Assembly: GCA_902809985.1 (NCBI GenBank)
Contig: CADDXC010000001.1
Span: 1,426,001-1,490,000, forward strand
Source: Clostridiaceae bacterium BL-3
GTDB lineage: Bacteria; Bacillota; Clostridia; Clostridiales; Clostridiaceae
Direction: 5' to 3'
DNA: 64,000 nt
Part shown: piece after piece, positions 1 through 8,766 of the stretch
Position numbering within the stretch: position 1 is the stretch's first letter
Layout: the number at the start of each line of letters is the position of its first letter
Notes under the pieces: model-generated
What the model was told of the DNA's origin: nothing
The model's database searches: none
Seen by the model: only the letters and a program-made list of their open reading frames with translations
Made by a program: the position numbers and the translations under genes

Positions 1-956
1 TTTTGAACTTCTTTAAATTTGAACTTATGCGTAATTAACCCGTCAGATTTTAAATTTCCACTTTCCATCAACCTAATAACATTTGCAAATTGATAAGCCT
101 GAAGTCTGCTTCCAACAACAGTCAGTTGTTTTTTAGTAATTGGAAGCTGTTTAATTTGAGCATCATCCTCTGAAAACCCAAGTACGACAATAGTTCCTGC
201 CGGTGAAGTTACATCAAAGCCAAGTTCAAATGTCTTTGTAGTGCCTACAGCATCTATAACTTTATTTACCCCTTCATTGCCTGTCCAATCTTTTACCGCT
301 TCCTTTATATCTTCATTTAATACATTGACAATTCTATCTGCTCCATTTTGTTTGGCAAATTTCAGTTTTTCGGATACTATATCACTTATCATTACTTCTG
401 CACCCTTGATTTTAGCTAATTTAAGAATACATATTCCAATAGGACCTGCTCCTTGAACAAGAATCTTGTCACCAATTCCCACATTGCCTCTAAATGTTGC
501 ATTTGCCCCTATAGTGTACGGTTCTGCAAGTACTGCTGTATCCCAATCCAATTTTTTATCCAGTATGTAACATTGTTTCTCAGGTACTGTAAAATATTCT
601 CTCATACCGCCATCTTCATGAACACCAAATACACTTAATTCCTTACAAACATTGGGCATCCCATGACGACATGCATAACATTTGCCGCAATATCTAATTG
701 GTTCAACTACAACATGGTCTTCTTTTTTTAAATTTTTTACGTCACTACCAATTTCAACAACTTCTCCAACAACTTCATGTCCTATAACCCTCGGTAATAC
801 AGCTAACGGATTTTCACCATGATATAGATGAACATCTGATCCACAAATACCAACTCTTTTTGTCTTTATCAAAACATCATTGGCGTTTGCAATTTTAGGT
901 ATCTCTTCTTCCTCCAATCTTAAATCATCTTTTCCATAGACTCTTGCAATTTTCAT
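1..956 (-). CDS. Zinc-dependent alcohol dehydrogenase family protein (3' end outside window)
   Basis: Medium-chain zinc dehydrogenase that would oxidise a sugar acid or polyol with NAD(P). About 318 codons are visible before the window edge, so the C-terminus is missing. The catalytic-zinc ligands are seen as GICGSD (Cys38) and GHE (His60-Glu61), and the structural-zinc cysteines as Cys90, Cys93, Cys96 and Cys104. A Rossmann motif (VQGAGPIG) follows in the middle. The ATG at 956 has a good AGGAGG-like site just upstream. It lies downstream of uxuB and uxuA on the same strand, so I infer a role in hexuronate, gulonate or galactonate oxidation. The family (threonine/sorbitol/L-idonate/L-galactonate dehydrogenases) is too broad to name the substrate. 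Confidence 0.88.
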   Translation of the reverse strand, partial: MKIARVYGKDDLRLEEEEIPKIANANDVLIKTKRVGICGSDVHLYHGENPLAVLPRVIGHEVVGEVVEIGSDVKNLKKEDHVVVEPIRYCGKCYACRHGMPNVCKELSVFGVHEDGGMREYFTVPEKQCYILDKKLDWDTAVLAEPYTIGANATFRGNVGIGDKILVQGAGPIGICILKLAKIKGAEVMISDIVSEKLKFAKQNGADRIVNVLNEDIKEAVKDWTGNEGVNKVIDAVGTTKTFELGFDVTSPAGTIVVLGFSEDDAQIKQLPITKKQLTVVGSRLQAYQFANVIRLMESGNLKSDGLITHKFKFKEVQ

Positions 957-1034
957 AATATTTCCTCCTAATTGTTAATCATAATAGTTGATGTTATAAT
1001 TAAATTTGTATATAATTTTTATTGGACATTTTTT

Positions 1035-1081
1035 CATAATTGATCATATTGAATAGTCGGAATTCTATATGATCAATTATG
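1035..1081. repeat. Long inverted repeat between uxuA and the dehydrogenase gene
   Basis: CATAATTGATCATAT and its exact reverse complement (15 bp each) flank a 17-base spacer. Pairing can extend outward with mismatches through the A/T-rich sides (ATTTTTTC against GAGTAAAAAAAT). No clean T-run follows on the minus strand, so it is not a standard terminator. It could be an mRNA processing or stabilising hairpin between operon genes, or an operator. Confidence 0.55.
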
Positions 1082-1094
1082 AGTAAAAAAATGT

Positions 1095-2174
1095 CTATTT
1101 TTTATTGTCCATTTTTCCAATGGCTTCCCAGAGTCCATTTAAATATGTTGCTCCGAGAGCTCTGTCATACAGTCCATATCCGGGTCTTGCCTTTTCATCC
1201 CAGATCATTCTTCCATGGTCAGGCCTTACGTATCCATCAAATCCCACATCGTAAAATGCCTTCATTATTTCAAACATGTCGAAACTTCCATCACTGGAAA
1301 GATGAGAGACTTCATGAAAATGCTTCTCGGACAATATTTTTATATTTCTTACATGTGCAAAATATATTCTTTTTTTAGCACCAAAATATCTTATGAGCTC
1401 GGGTATATTGTTTTTAGTACTGGATCCCAGTGATCCGCTGCAAAGTGTAATTCCGTTGCAAGTACTGTCCACAAGGTTTATTATCTTATCCAGATTTTCC
1501 TTTGAATGTACTATTCTTGGAAGTCCAAATACATTCCATGCAGGATCGTCAGGATGAACGGCCATCTTAACATCATATTTTTCACACACCGGCATTATTG
1601 CTTCAAGAAAATATCTGTAGTTTTCAAAAAGTTTTTCTTCATTTACTCCCTTGTATAAATCAAAAATTTTCTTCAGCTCTTTAAGTCTTTCAGGTTCCCA
1701 GCCTGGAAGCGAAAATCCATTTGAACTTTTTTCAGTGTCCTCTACAAGCTTTATAGGATCCAGCCCTTTCAACTTGTCATCATCGTAGTACAACACCTCA
1801 GATCCATCTGGAAGCTTATATGCAAGGTCAGTTCTGAGCCAGTCAAATACAGGCATAAAATTATAACATATAACCTTTATACCAGTTTGTCCTAAATTTT
1901 TAATTGTTTCCCTGTAATTCTCTATATACCTATCCCTTGACGGCAGTCCAAGTTTTATGTCCTCATGAACATTTACACTCTCTATCACTTCAAGCTCCAA
2001 TCCATGATCCTCTATATTCTTCTTGTAATCTAATATCCTGTCCAGCGGCCATACTTCTCCTGCCTGAATATCAGATAAAAATCCTACGATTCCTTTAACT
2101 CCCGGTATTTGACGTATTTGATCCAATGTAACACTGTCATCATTTTCGCCAAACCACCTAAATGTCATCTTCAT
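1095..2174 (-). CDS. uxuA: Mannonate dehydratase
   Basis: Converts D-mannonate to 2-keto-3-deoxygluconate, the dehydration step of glucuronate breakdown in the cytoplasm. The N-terminus MKMTFRWFGENDDSVTL and the later segments GIVGFLSDIQAGEVWPL, HPDDPAWNVFGLPR and GYVRPDHGRMIWDE are typical of UxuA, and the 359-residue length suits the family. I chose the ATG at 2174 because GGAAGG precedes it by about nine bases; a longer reading from a TTG at 2192 would overlap that ribosome site. uxuB lies 24 bp upstream and a zinc dehydrogenase lies downstream, so these genes probably form one operon. Metal (Fe2+/Mn2+) dependence is family knowledge. Confidence 0.96.
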   Translation of the reverse strand: MKMTFRWFGENDDSVTLDQIRQIPGVKGIVGFLSDIQAGEVWPLDRILDYKKNIEDHGLELEVIESVNVHEDIKLGLPSRDRYIENYRETIKNLGQTGIKVICYNFMPVFDWLRTDLAYKLPDGSEVLYYDDDKLKGLDPIKLVEDTEKSSNGFSLPGWEPERLKELKKIFDLYKGVNEEKLFENYRYFLEAIMPVCEKYDVKMAVHPDDPAWNVFGLPRIVHSKENLDKIINLVDSTCNGITLCSGSLGSSTKNNIPELIRYFGAKKRIYFAHVRNIKILSEKHFHEVSHLSSDGSFDMFEIMKAFYDVGFDGYVRPDHGRMIWDEKARPGYGLYDRALGATYLNGLWEAIGKMDNKK

Positions 2175-2198
2175 AAAAACATTCCTTCCCAATAATAT

Positions 2199-3812
2199 TT
2201 ATTTTAAATACTTTTCAAGTGTATTTCTAACTGAATTCTTTCCCGCTACCATTTCAGAAAAATAACTTTCTATTCTATCTCCAATTCCTATTTTGTACAA
2301 ATCCATTCCAAATATTTCACTGTTGGAAAGTATGGGCTTCAGAGTGCCTCTCTCATATTTCCCTCCTAGCTTCACCTTTGAAAGGTGCTTTCTCAAGCTG
2401 TCCAGAAGCGGATCGGGACTTAATTCAAATTCTTTTCCCCGATCATCTATTCCCAGCATATACCTGCACCACCCTGCAATAACCAGAGGTATATATTTTA
2501 AAGATCTTACGTTCAAATCCTCTCTTTCAACATATGCTTTTATAGTCTCTCCAAATCTTATGCCGACCTTCTGGGATGTATCCGTTGCAATTCTCTGGGG
2601 TGTATCCGGTATATATGGATTGGGAAGTCGTACTTCTATAACCTCCCTTATGAAATCCTCCGGTACTATTATCCCTGGATTTGAAACCACAGGCATGCCT
2701 TCTTCATATCCTATTTTATTTATAAGCCTGACTATGTCATCATCCTTCATTTCATCCGCAATTAGATTGTAACCAAGCATGCATCCAAATACGGCCATTG
2801 TCGTGTGAAGCGGATTAAGGCATGTACATACTTTCATTTTTTCAACTTTCTCAACAGTTTCCCTGTCTGTAAAATACACTCCTGCCTCTTCAAGGGGTAC
2901 TCTTCCATTTGGAAAAGCATCTTCAATTACAAGATACTGAGGCCCCTCAGTGTTGACAAATGGTGCTATATAGGTGTTCTTAACTGTTATTATTGGTTTC
3001 ATGCCCTTAATTCCCAGTTCCTCAAGTTTTTCCTCTACAGATTTGGAAGGCCTTGGAGTTATCTTGTCTATCATACTCCATGGAAATGTAACTTCATCGG
3101 TATTGCCTATATAATTTAAAAATTCTTTTTCCACAAGTCCATTTTCAACCCACTTAGCTGCAATTGTATTTATTGAATTAGACAATTTCTCCCCATTGTG
3201 TGAACAATTATCCATGCTAACCACTGCAATTGGAAGTTCTCCTGCTTTAAACCTGATATATAGAAGTGATGCAACTTTTGCCATCACATTGCTTGCCTTA
3301 TCTGGACCATTCACTATGTCTCTGCTGACTTCATCTATAAATTCACCGGATAATTTTTTCAAATTATATCCTTTTTCAGTTATAGTAAAGCTGGCAATTT
3401 GAAGTGAAGGTTTTGAAAATATCTCCTTCAATCTCTTCCAGTTTTCTTCTCTTTCCCTGTCTGCAGCTATGCTTTCTCCAATACTTGCAATAACTGTATT
3501 GTCAAAACTACCGTCCGGCCTCATAATTACCTGAAGACTCAAGTTGTCGTGAGGTTTGTATACTTTATCTATGATTTCATAGTCATAGGTCTCCACCGCA
3601 GTTATCCCTGTCTTTATTTTACCTGAATCCAGAAGCTTCTGTTGGAGTGCCGCTATAAATCCTCTAAATATGTTTCCTGAACCAAAGTGCACCCATACCG
3701 GGTTTTTCCTGGTATGGGTGCACATTTCCTCATAGTTGAAATCCGGTAATTTGATTTCAGCTGCTTTCCATGCCGTTATATTCTTCATACAATCCTTCTT
3801 CAATTCAATCAT
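2199..3812 (-). CDS. uxuB: Fructuronate reductase (mannitol dehydrogenase family)
   Basis: Reduces D-fructuronate to D-mannonate with NADH, the step before UxuA. The protein (537 residues from the ATG at 3812) has an N-terminal Rossmann segment VWVHFGSGNIFRGF and the mannitol-dehydrogenase core VVSMDNCSHNGEKL. The C-terminal catalytic region includes CLNPLHTTMAVFGCMLGY and the conserved-lysine neighbourhood ending in GIRFGETIKAYVER. The chosen ATG sits 12 bases after AGGAGG; an upstream TTG reading would consume that site. The length is close to other Firmicute UxuB proteins and longer than the E. coli enzyme. It is encoded just upstream of uxuA on the same strand, below a GntR regulator. A closely related alternative is tagaturonate reductase, but the uxuA partner favours fructuronate. 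Confidence 0.93.
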   Translation of the reverse strand: MIELKKDCMKNITAWKAAEIKLPDFNYEEMCTHTRKNPVWVHFGSGNIFRGFIAALQQKLLDSGKIKTGITAVETYDYEIIDKVYKPHDNLSLQVIMRPDGSFDNTVIASIGESIAADREREENWKRLKEIFSKPSLQIASFTITEKGYNLKKLSGEFIDEVSRDIVNGPDKASNVMAKVASLLYIRFKAGELPIAVVSMDNCSHNGEKLSNSINTIAAKWVENGLVEKEFLNYIGNTDEVTFPWSMIDKITPRPSKSVEEKLEELGIKGMKPIITVKNTYIAPFVNTEGPQYLVIEDAFPNGRVPLEEAGVYFTDRETVEKVEKMKVCTCLNPLHTTMAVFGCMLGYNLIADEMKDDDIVRLINKIGYEEGMPVVSNPGIIVPEDFIREVIEVRLPNPYIPDTPQRIATDTSQKVGIRFGETIKAYVEREDLNVRSLKYIPLVIAGWCRYMLGIDDRGKEFELSPDPLLDSLRKHLSKVKLGGKYERGTLKPILSNSEIFGMDLYKIGIGDRIESYFSEMVAGKNSVRNTLEKYLK

Positions 3813-3976
3813 ACTTTCATACTGCCTCCTTATCAATCCATTAGATACTAAGGTTAGATTAAACCTTTTCCAAAAGTTTTCACCTCTCTGAATTTCACTT
3901 TCAATAGACTATGGTATAACAATAAACATTATGTTAAAATTATAATAGTTATATATTTCATCAGAGGGTTTTTGAG

Positions 3977-4006
3977 CTTGATATATTCTTGCCGGAATAT
4001 GTCAAG
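3977..4006. promoter_or_regulatory. Inverted repeat upstream of uxuB
   Basis: CTTGATATATTC and GAATATGTCAAG form 12-bp arms with one mismatch around a six-base spacer, in the 218-bp gap between the GntR gene and uxuB. On the minus strand it includes TTGACA, a possible -35 element. It could be an operator controlling uxuBA or a weak hairpin between the genes. No T-run follows, which argues against a terminator. Confidence 0.4.
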
Positions 4007-4030
4007 TTACACCCTCATTTTATGCAGACA

Positions 4031-4702
4031 TTATTTAAAATATTGAGGATATCTCTCTTTTACATCTTTTAAATTATAATTGACCATAGTCAGGTGATTT
4101 TTCATAATTTCATCAGCCTTCTCGGGTTTCTCATTCTTTATTGCTTCAATTATAATTTTATGTTGAGAATATACATCATCAATTTTCAAATTAGAGGAAA
4201 GTGTAAGCACACGTATGCGCTGAAAATCCATTTCCACCTGACATATAGTATCCCAGGTTCTCTCCTTATTGCACCCCTCAAAAATAGTTTTATGAAATTG
4301 CTCATCCAATTTAAACGCCCTTGTATAATCATTTTTTTTAATGGACATCTTCTGCATTTCTAAATTCATCTTCAGAAATATAAGCTTTTCTTCAGGAAAT
4401 TGTTTACACGCAAGCCTTACCACAGCTCTTTCAACATGTTCCCTCAAAAACCTTGCTTCTTCTACTGCATCCAGATCAATCAATGATACAAATGTACCTT
4501 TCTGCGGATAAATATCAAGCAGTCCTTCCTGGGATAAAAGTAAAAATGCTTCCCTTACAGGAGTTCTGCTTATATTGAATTTTTCAGAAATACCCTTTTC
4601 AGAAATACTGAGGCCGGGTTTAAGATCAAGATGTATAATATCTTCCTTTAAAATTTGATATAATTTTTTACTGGTTAAATTTTTGCCTGTTACAAGAGTC
4701 AT
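4031..4702 (-). CDS. GntR-family transcriptional regulator, FCD (FadR/UxuR) subfamily
   Basis: DNA-binding regulator of 223 residues. The N-terminal winged helix is seen as LKPGLSISEKGISEKFNISRTPVREAFLLLSQEGLLDIYPQ..., with the classic SRTPVREA recognition-helix signature near residue 50. An all-helical FCD ligand-binding domain follows, containing the metal or ligand histidines expected in this subfamily (EQFHKTIFEGC and the SQHKIIIEAI region). The ATG at 4702 follows GGTGAT. It is encoded upstream of uxuB and uxuA on the same strand, so control by a hexuronate-pathway intermediate is a reasonable inference. The 26-bp palindrome upstream suggests it represses its own transcription. Confidence 0.9.
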   Translation of the reverse strand: MTLVTGKNLTSKKLYQILKEDIIHLDLKPGLSISEKGISEKFNISRTPVREAFLLLSQEGLLDIYPQKGTFVSLIDLDAVEEARFLREHVERAVVRLACKQFPEEKLIFLKMNLEMQKMSIKKNDYTRAFKLDEQFHKTIFEGCNKERTWDTICQVEMDFQRIRVLTLSSNLKIDDVYSQHKIIIEAIKNEKPEKADEIMKNHLTMVNYNLKDVKERYPQYFK

Positions 4703-4726
4703 AATTCATCACCTTCATTGTCTTTG

Positions 4727-4752
4727 TACCATACAAGTATACTTGTATGGTA
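4727..4752. promoter_or_regulatory. Perfect 26-bp palindrome, probable GntR operator
   Basis: TACCATACAAGTA is followed immediately by its exact reverse complement. The centre ACAAGTATACTTGT contains two TTGTA half sites in the style of FCD-type GntR operators. It lies 25 bp before the regulator's ATG, in the position for autorepression. Confidence 0.7.
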
Positions 4753-4885
4753 GCTATAAGTAAATTATAGCACATCTTTTTACAAATTCAATATCTTTTT
4801 AGAATTTAAAACAAAAACGGATTGTACAGCAAAATCACAAACAATGTACAATCACCATAAATTGTGAATTGTACATTGTTAATTG

Positions 4886-7441
4886 TTAATAGTCTTCTCT
4901 TATTGTGTCAATCAGATTTTCCCTGTTTATTCTGGAAAGAGGTGAAAGCACGGAAATATATCCTATGATTACAGCTGCGGCAGCTGCAATGGCTATTCCC
5001 ATCCAGGGAATCTGCCAGCTGGATTCTCTCACACTCACCGTTCCCTTGTACATCATATAGGAAAGGCCGCAGGCTATTATGGAGCCGTATATGGTTCCAA
5101 TAACTGCATAGAGGAAGCCTTCCAGCACTATCATTTTCTTCAGTCCTTTTTGAGTGAGGCCTATGGCCTTTAAAATGGCAAATTCCCTTCTTCTGAGTAT
5201 TATATTGGTAGTGAGGGTATTTATTATGTTCACGCTTCCAATAAGAGACACCACCACTACAAATCCATATACCAGTATTTCAATCATTAAAATCACCGAT
5301 CTGGTGCTTCTGTTTTTATCAAGATGATTTATCAAACTAAGTGAAGGATCGGATTTTATAATATTTTCTATCTGATCTTTTGCGCTGTTTTCATTTTTGA
5401 CATCTTTGATAGCAATATTCAGTACCACTGGTTTGATATCATTTATTCCTGTAAGTTTCTCCGCCACTTCCCTGGTAGTTATAAGTTTTGGTCCATTCTG
5501 TCCATTTAGATCAAAAGGTTCATCTTTAAGAACTGCCAACACTTTTACTTTTTTGATATCACCACTGTTTTTAGCTGATTCTTTATAACTATTTGTAATA
5601 TTTCCATTGTCTATTGAAGTAGTCTTCGTCTCTCCGCTGTATTTAAGCTCTATCTCATCCCCTGCTTTTATGTTGGCAACTGAGCCGACATAGCTTTTCT
5701 TTTCCTTCTTATCGTACACCCAATTCTTATTTATCAGAACAACACCATTTTCCTCATTTAACTTATCTATGTCTATGTTTCCGGACTGCAGATACTTTTT
5801 TGAAGACTCCAGGGCATTTTCATCATAGACGGTGACAATTCCATTCATGGGTACTTTTTTTTCGCCATCTATCTCCACGTTTTTACCGTATACTCCATCT
5901 ATGGATTTTACTGCCTCCATTTCCCTGCTCTTGTCTATAAATTCAACAAAATTGTATTCATTGTACATTTTGTATATCTTGCTCACCGAATTCAAATCAC
6001 TTATATCCTCTATGGTCTGATCCTTTATAAAACCGCTTTTTATATTTGGCTGAATGGAAAAATGTATATTTTTGGACTCGTTCACACTGTCCGATAAATT
6101 CAAAGTCATATCCATAAAGGATTTGAAGGTAACAAACAGAAGCACGCTTATGGCTATGGAAAAAACAGTTATCCTGTATCTCTTCCTGTTCCTCTTTATA
6201 TTCTTATAGGCCATATTTCCTTCAAATTTAAACAGCTTGCTTATAATTATATTTTTTCTCCTTTTTATTTTTTCCTTTACAATGGCTGTCCTTCCGCTTA
6301 TGGCAGACAGTGGAGAAATTCTCCCCGCAAACAGTGCGGGCAGCAGCGCAGATATATATATGGCCGCTATTGAAACTGCAGCACTTATAAGCATGACCAC
6401 AGGTGATATGGATACTTTCATCATCATGGAAACCATATCTCCCCCAATTATCCTAAAGGCGAAATTTATGGCAAAAATAGCTACAATGCCGCACACAAGT
6501 CCCAGTGGTACACCTATTATTGAAAGCACCGATGCCTCCCTGAGTACTATCTTTCTGATCTGTGCCGGAGTTGCTCCAATTGCCCTCAAGAGACCGAACT
6601 GTCTCATTCTCTCCACTACACTTATCTGGAAAGAATTATATATCACCGCAATTGCTGCTACAAGCACTATTCCTATTATAATCGCCACTGTAGAATACAG
6701 CCCGGACAATCCTGACTTGCCGTCTCCTCCCCCTTGCATATCTATAAGAGCTGAATTGTTTGTAACTGATGCAGCATTTTTGCCGCCAACTTTTACTGTC
6801 TTGCTTTTTGGCAGATCATCCAGTTCTGAAACTGCCTTTTTCAAATTTGTCTTTGGGCTTATCTCTGCAATAAGTAGTGATCTCTGCATATCAATACTAC
6901 TGTCTTTGGATAAAAAAATACCTGTTTTACTAACTTGACTACCTACTTTATCCTGGAGTATTCCCACCAGGGTATATTCTTTGCTGCCAAGCTCTATTTT
7001 GTCCCCTGTTTTTATGTCCTTTTTCATGTATCTGAGCACCCAATTCTCCACTGCCGCTTCACCTGGATTTTTGGGGAATCTTCCCGCCTTTATTTTATAG
7101 GGAAGAAGCTCCAGAGCACTGTCCGAGGCTGTAATAGGACTCACACTTACATCCTCATTTATCTTTATATTCTCACCCTGCTGATAAAAACCGCTGCGTG
7201 AAACTTTGGGATTTCCGGTGACTTTTGCAGCCAGATCTTTATCCGGAGCCATATACATAACATGCCAGGAACCGTAGTCATTTTTTACACTTTCAATTTC
7301 AGCATTCTGCATACTCACAATAAAAAAACCAATAGTGCTTATGAGGGCAGCAGACAATACTATTCCTATAATAGTTAGTATACTTCTCTTTTTATTTGAA
7401 CTGAGATATTTTCCTGTAAGTTTCTTGTAACTTGTAATCAT
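4886..7441 (-). CDS. ABC transporter permease, FtsX/MacB type, two-module
   Basis: Large membrane subunit of about 851 residues. An N-terminal membrane anchor (RSILTIIGIVLSAALISTIGF) is followed by an extracellular MacB-type domain. Three membrane helices come near residues 255-375, including the FtsX motif MRQFGLLRAIGATPAQIRKIVL. A second anchor, large extracellular domain and helix bundle follow, ending with RRREFAILKAIGLTQKGLKKMI. The repeated FtsX motif shows two fused permease modules. The ATG at 7441 fits the AAGGTG site better than start codons further upstream. The ATPase gene lies 21 bp upstream. Such systems export peptides or antibiotics, or sense cell-wall stress; no histidine kinase or response regulator is adjacent. 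Confidence 0.92.
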   Translation of the reverse strand: MITSYKKLTGKYLSSNKKRSILTIIGIVLSAALISTIGFFIVSMQNAEIESVKNDYGSWHVMYMAPDKDLAAKVTGNPKVSRSGFYQQGENIKINEDVSVSPITASDSALELLPYKIKAGRFPKNPGEAAVENWVLRYMKKDIKTGDKIELGSKEYTLVGILQDKVGSQVSKTGIFLSKDSSIDMQRSLLIAEISPKTNLKKAVSELDDLPKSKTVKVGGKNAASVTNNSALIDMQGGGDGKSGLSGLYSTVAIIIGIVLVAAIAVIYNSFQISVVERMRQFGLLRAIGATPAQIRKIVLREASVLSIIGVPLGLVCGIVAIFAINFAFRIIGGDMVSMMMKVSISPVVMLISAAVSIAAIYISALLPALFAGRISPLSAISGRTAIVKEKIKRRKNIIISKLFKFEGNMAYKNIKRNRKRYRITVFSIAISVLLFVTFKSFMDMTLNLSDSVNESKNIHFSIQPNIKSGFIKDQTIEDISDLNSVSKIYKMYNEYNFVEFIDKSREMEAVKSIDGVYGKNVEIDGEKKVPMNGIVTVYDENALESSKKYLQSGNIDIDKLNEENGVVLINKNWVYDKKEKKSYVGSVANIKAGDEIELKYSGETKTTSIDNGNITNSYKESAKNSGDIKKVKVLAVLKDEPFDLNGQNGPKLITTREVAEKLTGINDIKPVVLNIAIKDVKNENSAKDQIENIIKSDPSLSLINHLDKNRSTRSVILMIEILVYGFVVVVSLIGSVNIINTLTTNIILRRREFAILKAIGLTQKGLKKMIVLEGFLYAVIGTIYGSIIACGLSYMMYKGTVSVRESSWQIPWMGIAIAAAAAVIIGYISVLSPLSRINRENLIDTIREDY

Positions 7442-7462
7442 ATTAATCATCACCTTCTTTAT

Positions 7463-8149
7463 CTAGTCATTTTGCAGACGTTTATCCGAAATTATCTGTC
7501 CATCTTCAATGGTAACTATCCTATCCGCCATAGATGCTATGTTTATATCATGGGTAATCAGTACAAGGGTCTGATTGTATTTTTTAGCTGTATATTTTAA
7601 AAGTTCAATTACCTCCTTGGAATTCTTGCTGTCAAGGTTTCCCGTAGGCTCATCCGCAAGAACTATGGAAGGTTTATTCAAAAGAGCTCTTCCAATGGAT
7701 ACCCTTTGCTGCTGACCTCCAGACAGTTCAGAAGGAAGATGCTTTTTTCTGTCCTCAAGTCCGAGCAATTTTATAATTTCATCCAAATATCCTTCATCCA
7801 CCCTGTCATTGTCTAAAAGTGCCGGAAGTGATATATTTTCTTCTACATCCAGAACAGGTATCAGATTGAAGAACTGAAACACAAATCCTATTTTTCTCCG
7901 CCTGAATACAGCAAGTCTGTTCTCCTTGTAATCATAAATATTTTCTCCTTCAATTATCACTTTGCCTGCAGTAGGCCTGTCAAGTCCTCCTAGAAGATGC
8001 AAAAGCGTGCTCTTGCCGGAACCTGAAGCACCTACAATTGCCGCAAATTCTCCCTTATTTACGGATAAGTTTATGTCTTTCAACGCTTCTACCTTGTTTT
8101 CACCTTTTCCATATATCTTAGTTAAATTTTCTGCCTTCAATATTTCCAT
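7463..8149 (-). CDS. ABC transporter ATP-binding protein, LolD/MacB type
   Basis: ATPase of 228 residues that powers the adjacent permease. It shows Walker A GASGSGKST (residues 40-48), Q-loop FQFFNLIP, signature LSGGQQQ (142-148), Walker B IVLADEP followed by TGNLDS, and the H-loop as VLITHD. Q-loop and TGNLDS sequences of this kind are typical of the MacB/LolD/FtsE branch. The ATG at 8149 has GAGGG upstream. The two genes are clearly co-transcribed. Confidence 0.96.
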   Translation of the reverse strand: MEILKAENLTKIYGKGENKVEALKDINLSVNKGEFAAIVGASGSGKSTLLHLLGGLDRPTAGKVIIEGENIYDYKENRLAVFRRRKIGFVFQFFNLIPVLDVEENISLPALLDNDRVDEGYLDEIIKLLGLEDRKKHLPSELSGGQQQRVSIGRALLNKPSIVLADEPTGNLDSKNSKEVIELLKYTAKKYNQTLVLITHDINIASMADRIVTIEDGQIISDKRLQND

Positions 8150-8210
8150 TCTACTTTCCCTCCTCTATTTAAAATTATAGATAAACTTCGCCTCAAGCTC
8201 CATGTCTGAG

Positions 8211-8248
8211 GTCTTACAAAATAAAGGCACTGTCTTACAATTTTGTAA
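8211..8248. promoter_or_regulatory. Repeat motifs upstream of the ABC transporter operon
   Basis: GTCTTACAA occurs at 8211-8219 and 8232-8240, 21 bp (two helical turns) apart. The second copy is part of a small palindrome, TTACAA-tt-TTGTAA. The position about 60-100 bp before the ATPase start suits a regulator binding site at the promoter. The regulator is unknown. Confidence 0.4.
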
Positions 8249-8317
8249 TCTTTATATGGCTCCATCCAGTTTGTCTGTTTTCACAGATATCCATTATACA
8301 CATCAATAATTCTTTAC

Positions 8318-8346
8318 TTGATATTTTTTTCAATTAGTGTTATACT
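8318..8346 (+). promoter_or_regulatory. Sigma-A-type promoter for the proB leader
   Basis: TTGATA (8318-8323) and TATACT (8341-8346) are separated by exactly 17 bases. The T-box leader begins just downstream. Confidence 0.7.
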
Positions 8347-8352
8347 TTTAAA

Positions 8353-8640
8353 AAATAAATATTATAAATGCTGTGAAAAGAAATAGTAAGTATTTTAGAT
8401 TTTAAGAGAGAAGTTGGCCGGTGTGAAACTTTAATGAAAAAATATTGAACCAGTCTTGGAGCTATGAACCGAAAGAACATCCAGTAGGCTTCATCGGAAA
8501 TTCCACCGCTATCAGGAAAACAGTATCAAGATATGTCTTCGTACTGGTTGAGTGCAGTTCTTACTGAATTTAGGTGGCAACACGGAAAAGTATATTCGCC
8601 CTAAGTTGATTTTAATCAACTTAGGGCTCTCTTATTATAA
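8353..8640 (+). ncRNA. T-box riboswitch, proline type (proB leader)
   Basis: Stem I is recognisable by AGAGAAG and the following GGCCGGTGTGAAACTT distal loop. The 14-base T-box region TTTAGGTGGCAACACGG lies at 8569-8585. A terminator follows at 8598-8627, GCCCTAAGTTGAT pairing with ATCAACTTAGGGC. Aligned with the two other T-boxes in this window, the specifier after GAA falls on CCA at 8450-8452, a proline codon, which matches proB downstream. Uncharged tRNA-Pro would be expected to favour antitermination. The T-run after the stem is weak. Confidence 0.88.
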
Positions 8641-8766
8641 AGTAAGTTTTTAAAAAAGATATCTAAATTAGATAATTAAACAACATAATCATTTTATCAT
8701 ATTTAAATGAGACCAATATTCAATTATATTCTATAAAAACTAAAATACAGAAAGGATTGGCTTATT

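Noticed and set aside
1079..1433. Plus-strand open frames over the uxuA gene
   Set aside because: They lie opposite uxuA, have no ribosome sites and no recognisable domain, so they are shadow frames.
6237..6938. 233-codon plus-strand frame opposite the ABC permease
   Set aside because: It is the antisense of hydrophobic permease codons, without ribosome site or family similarity.
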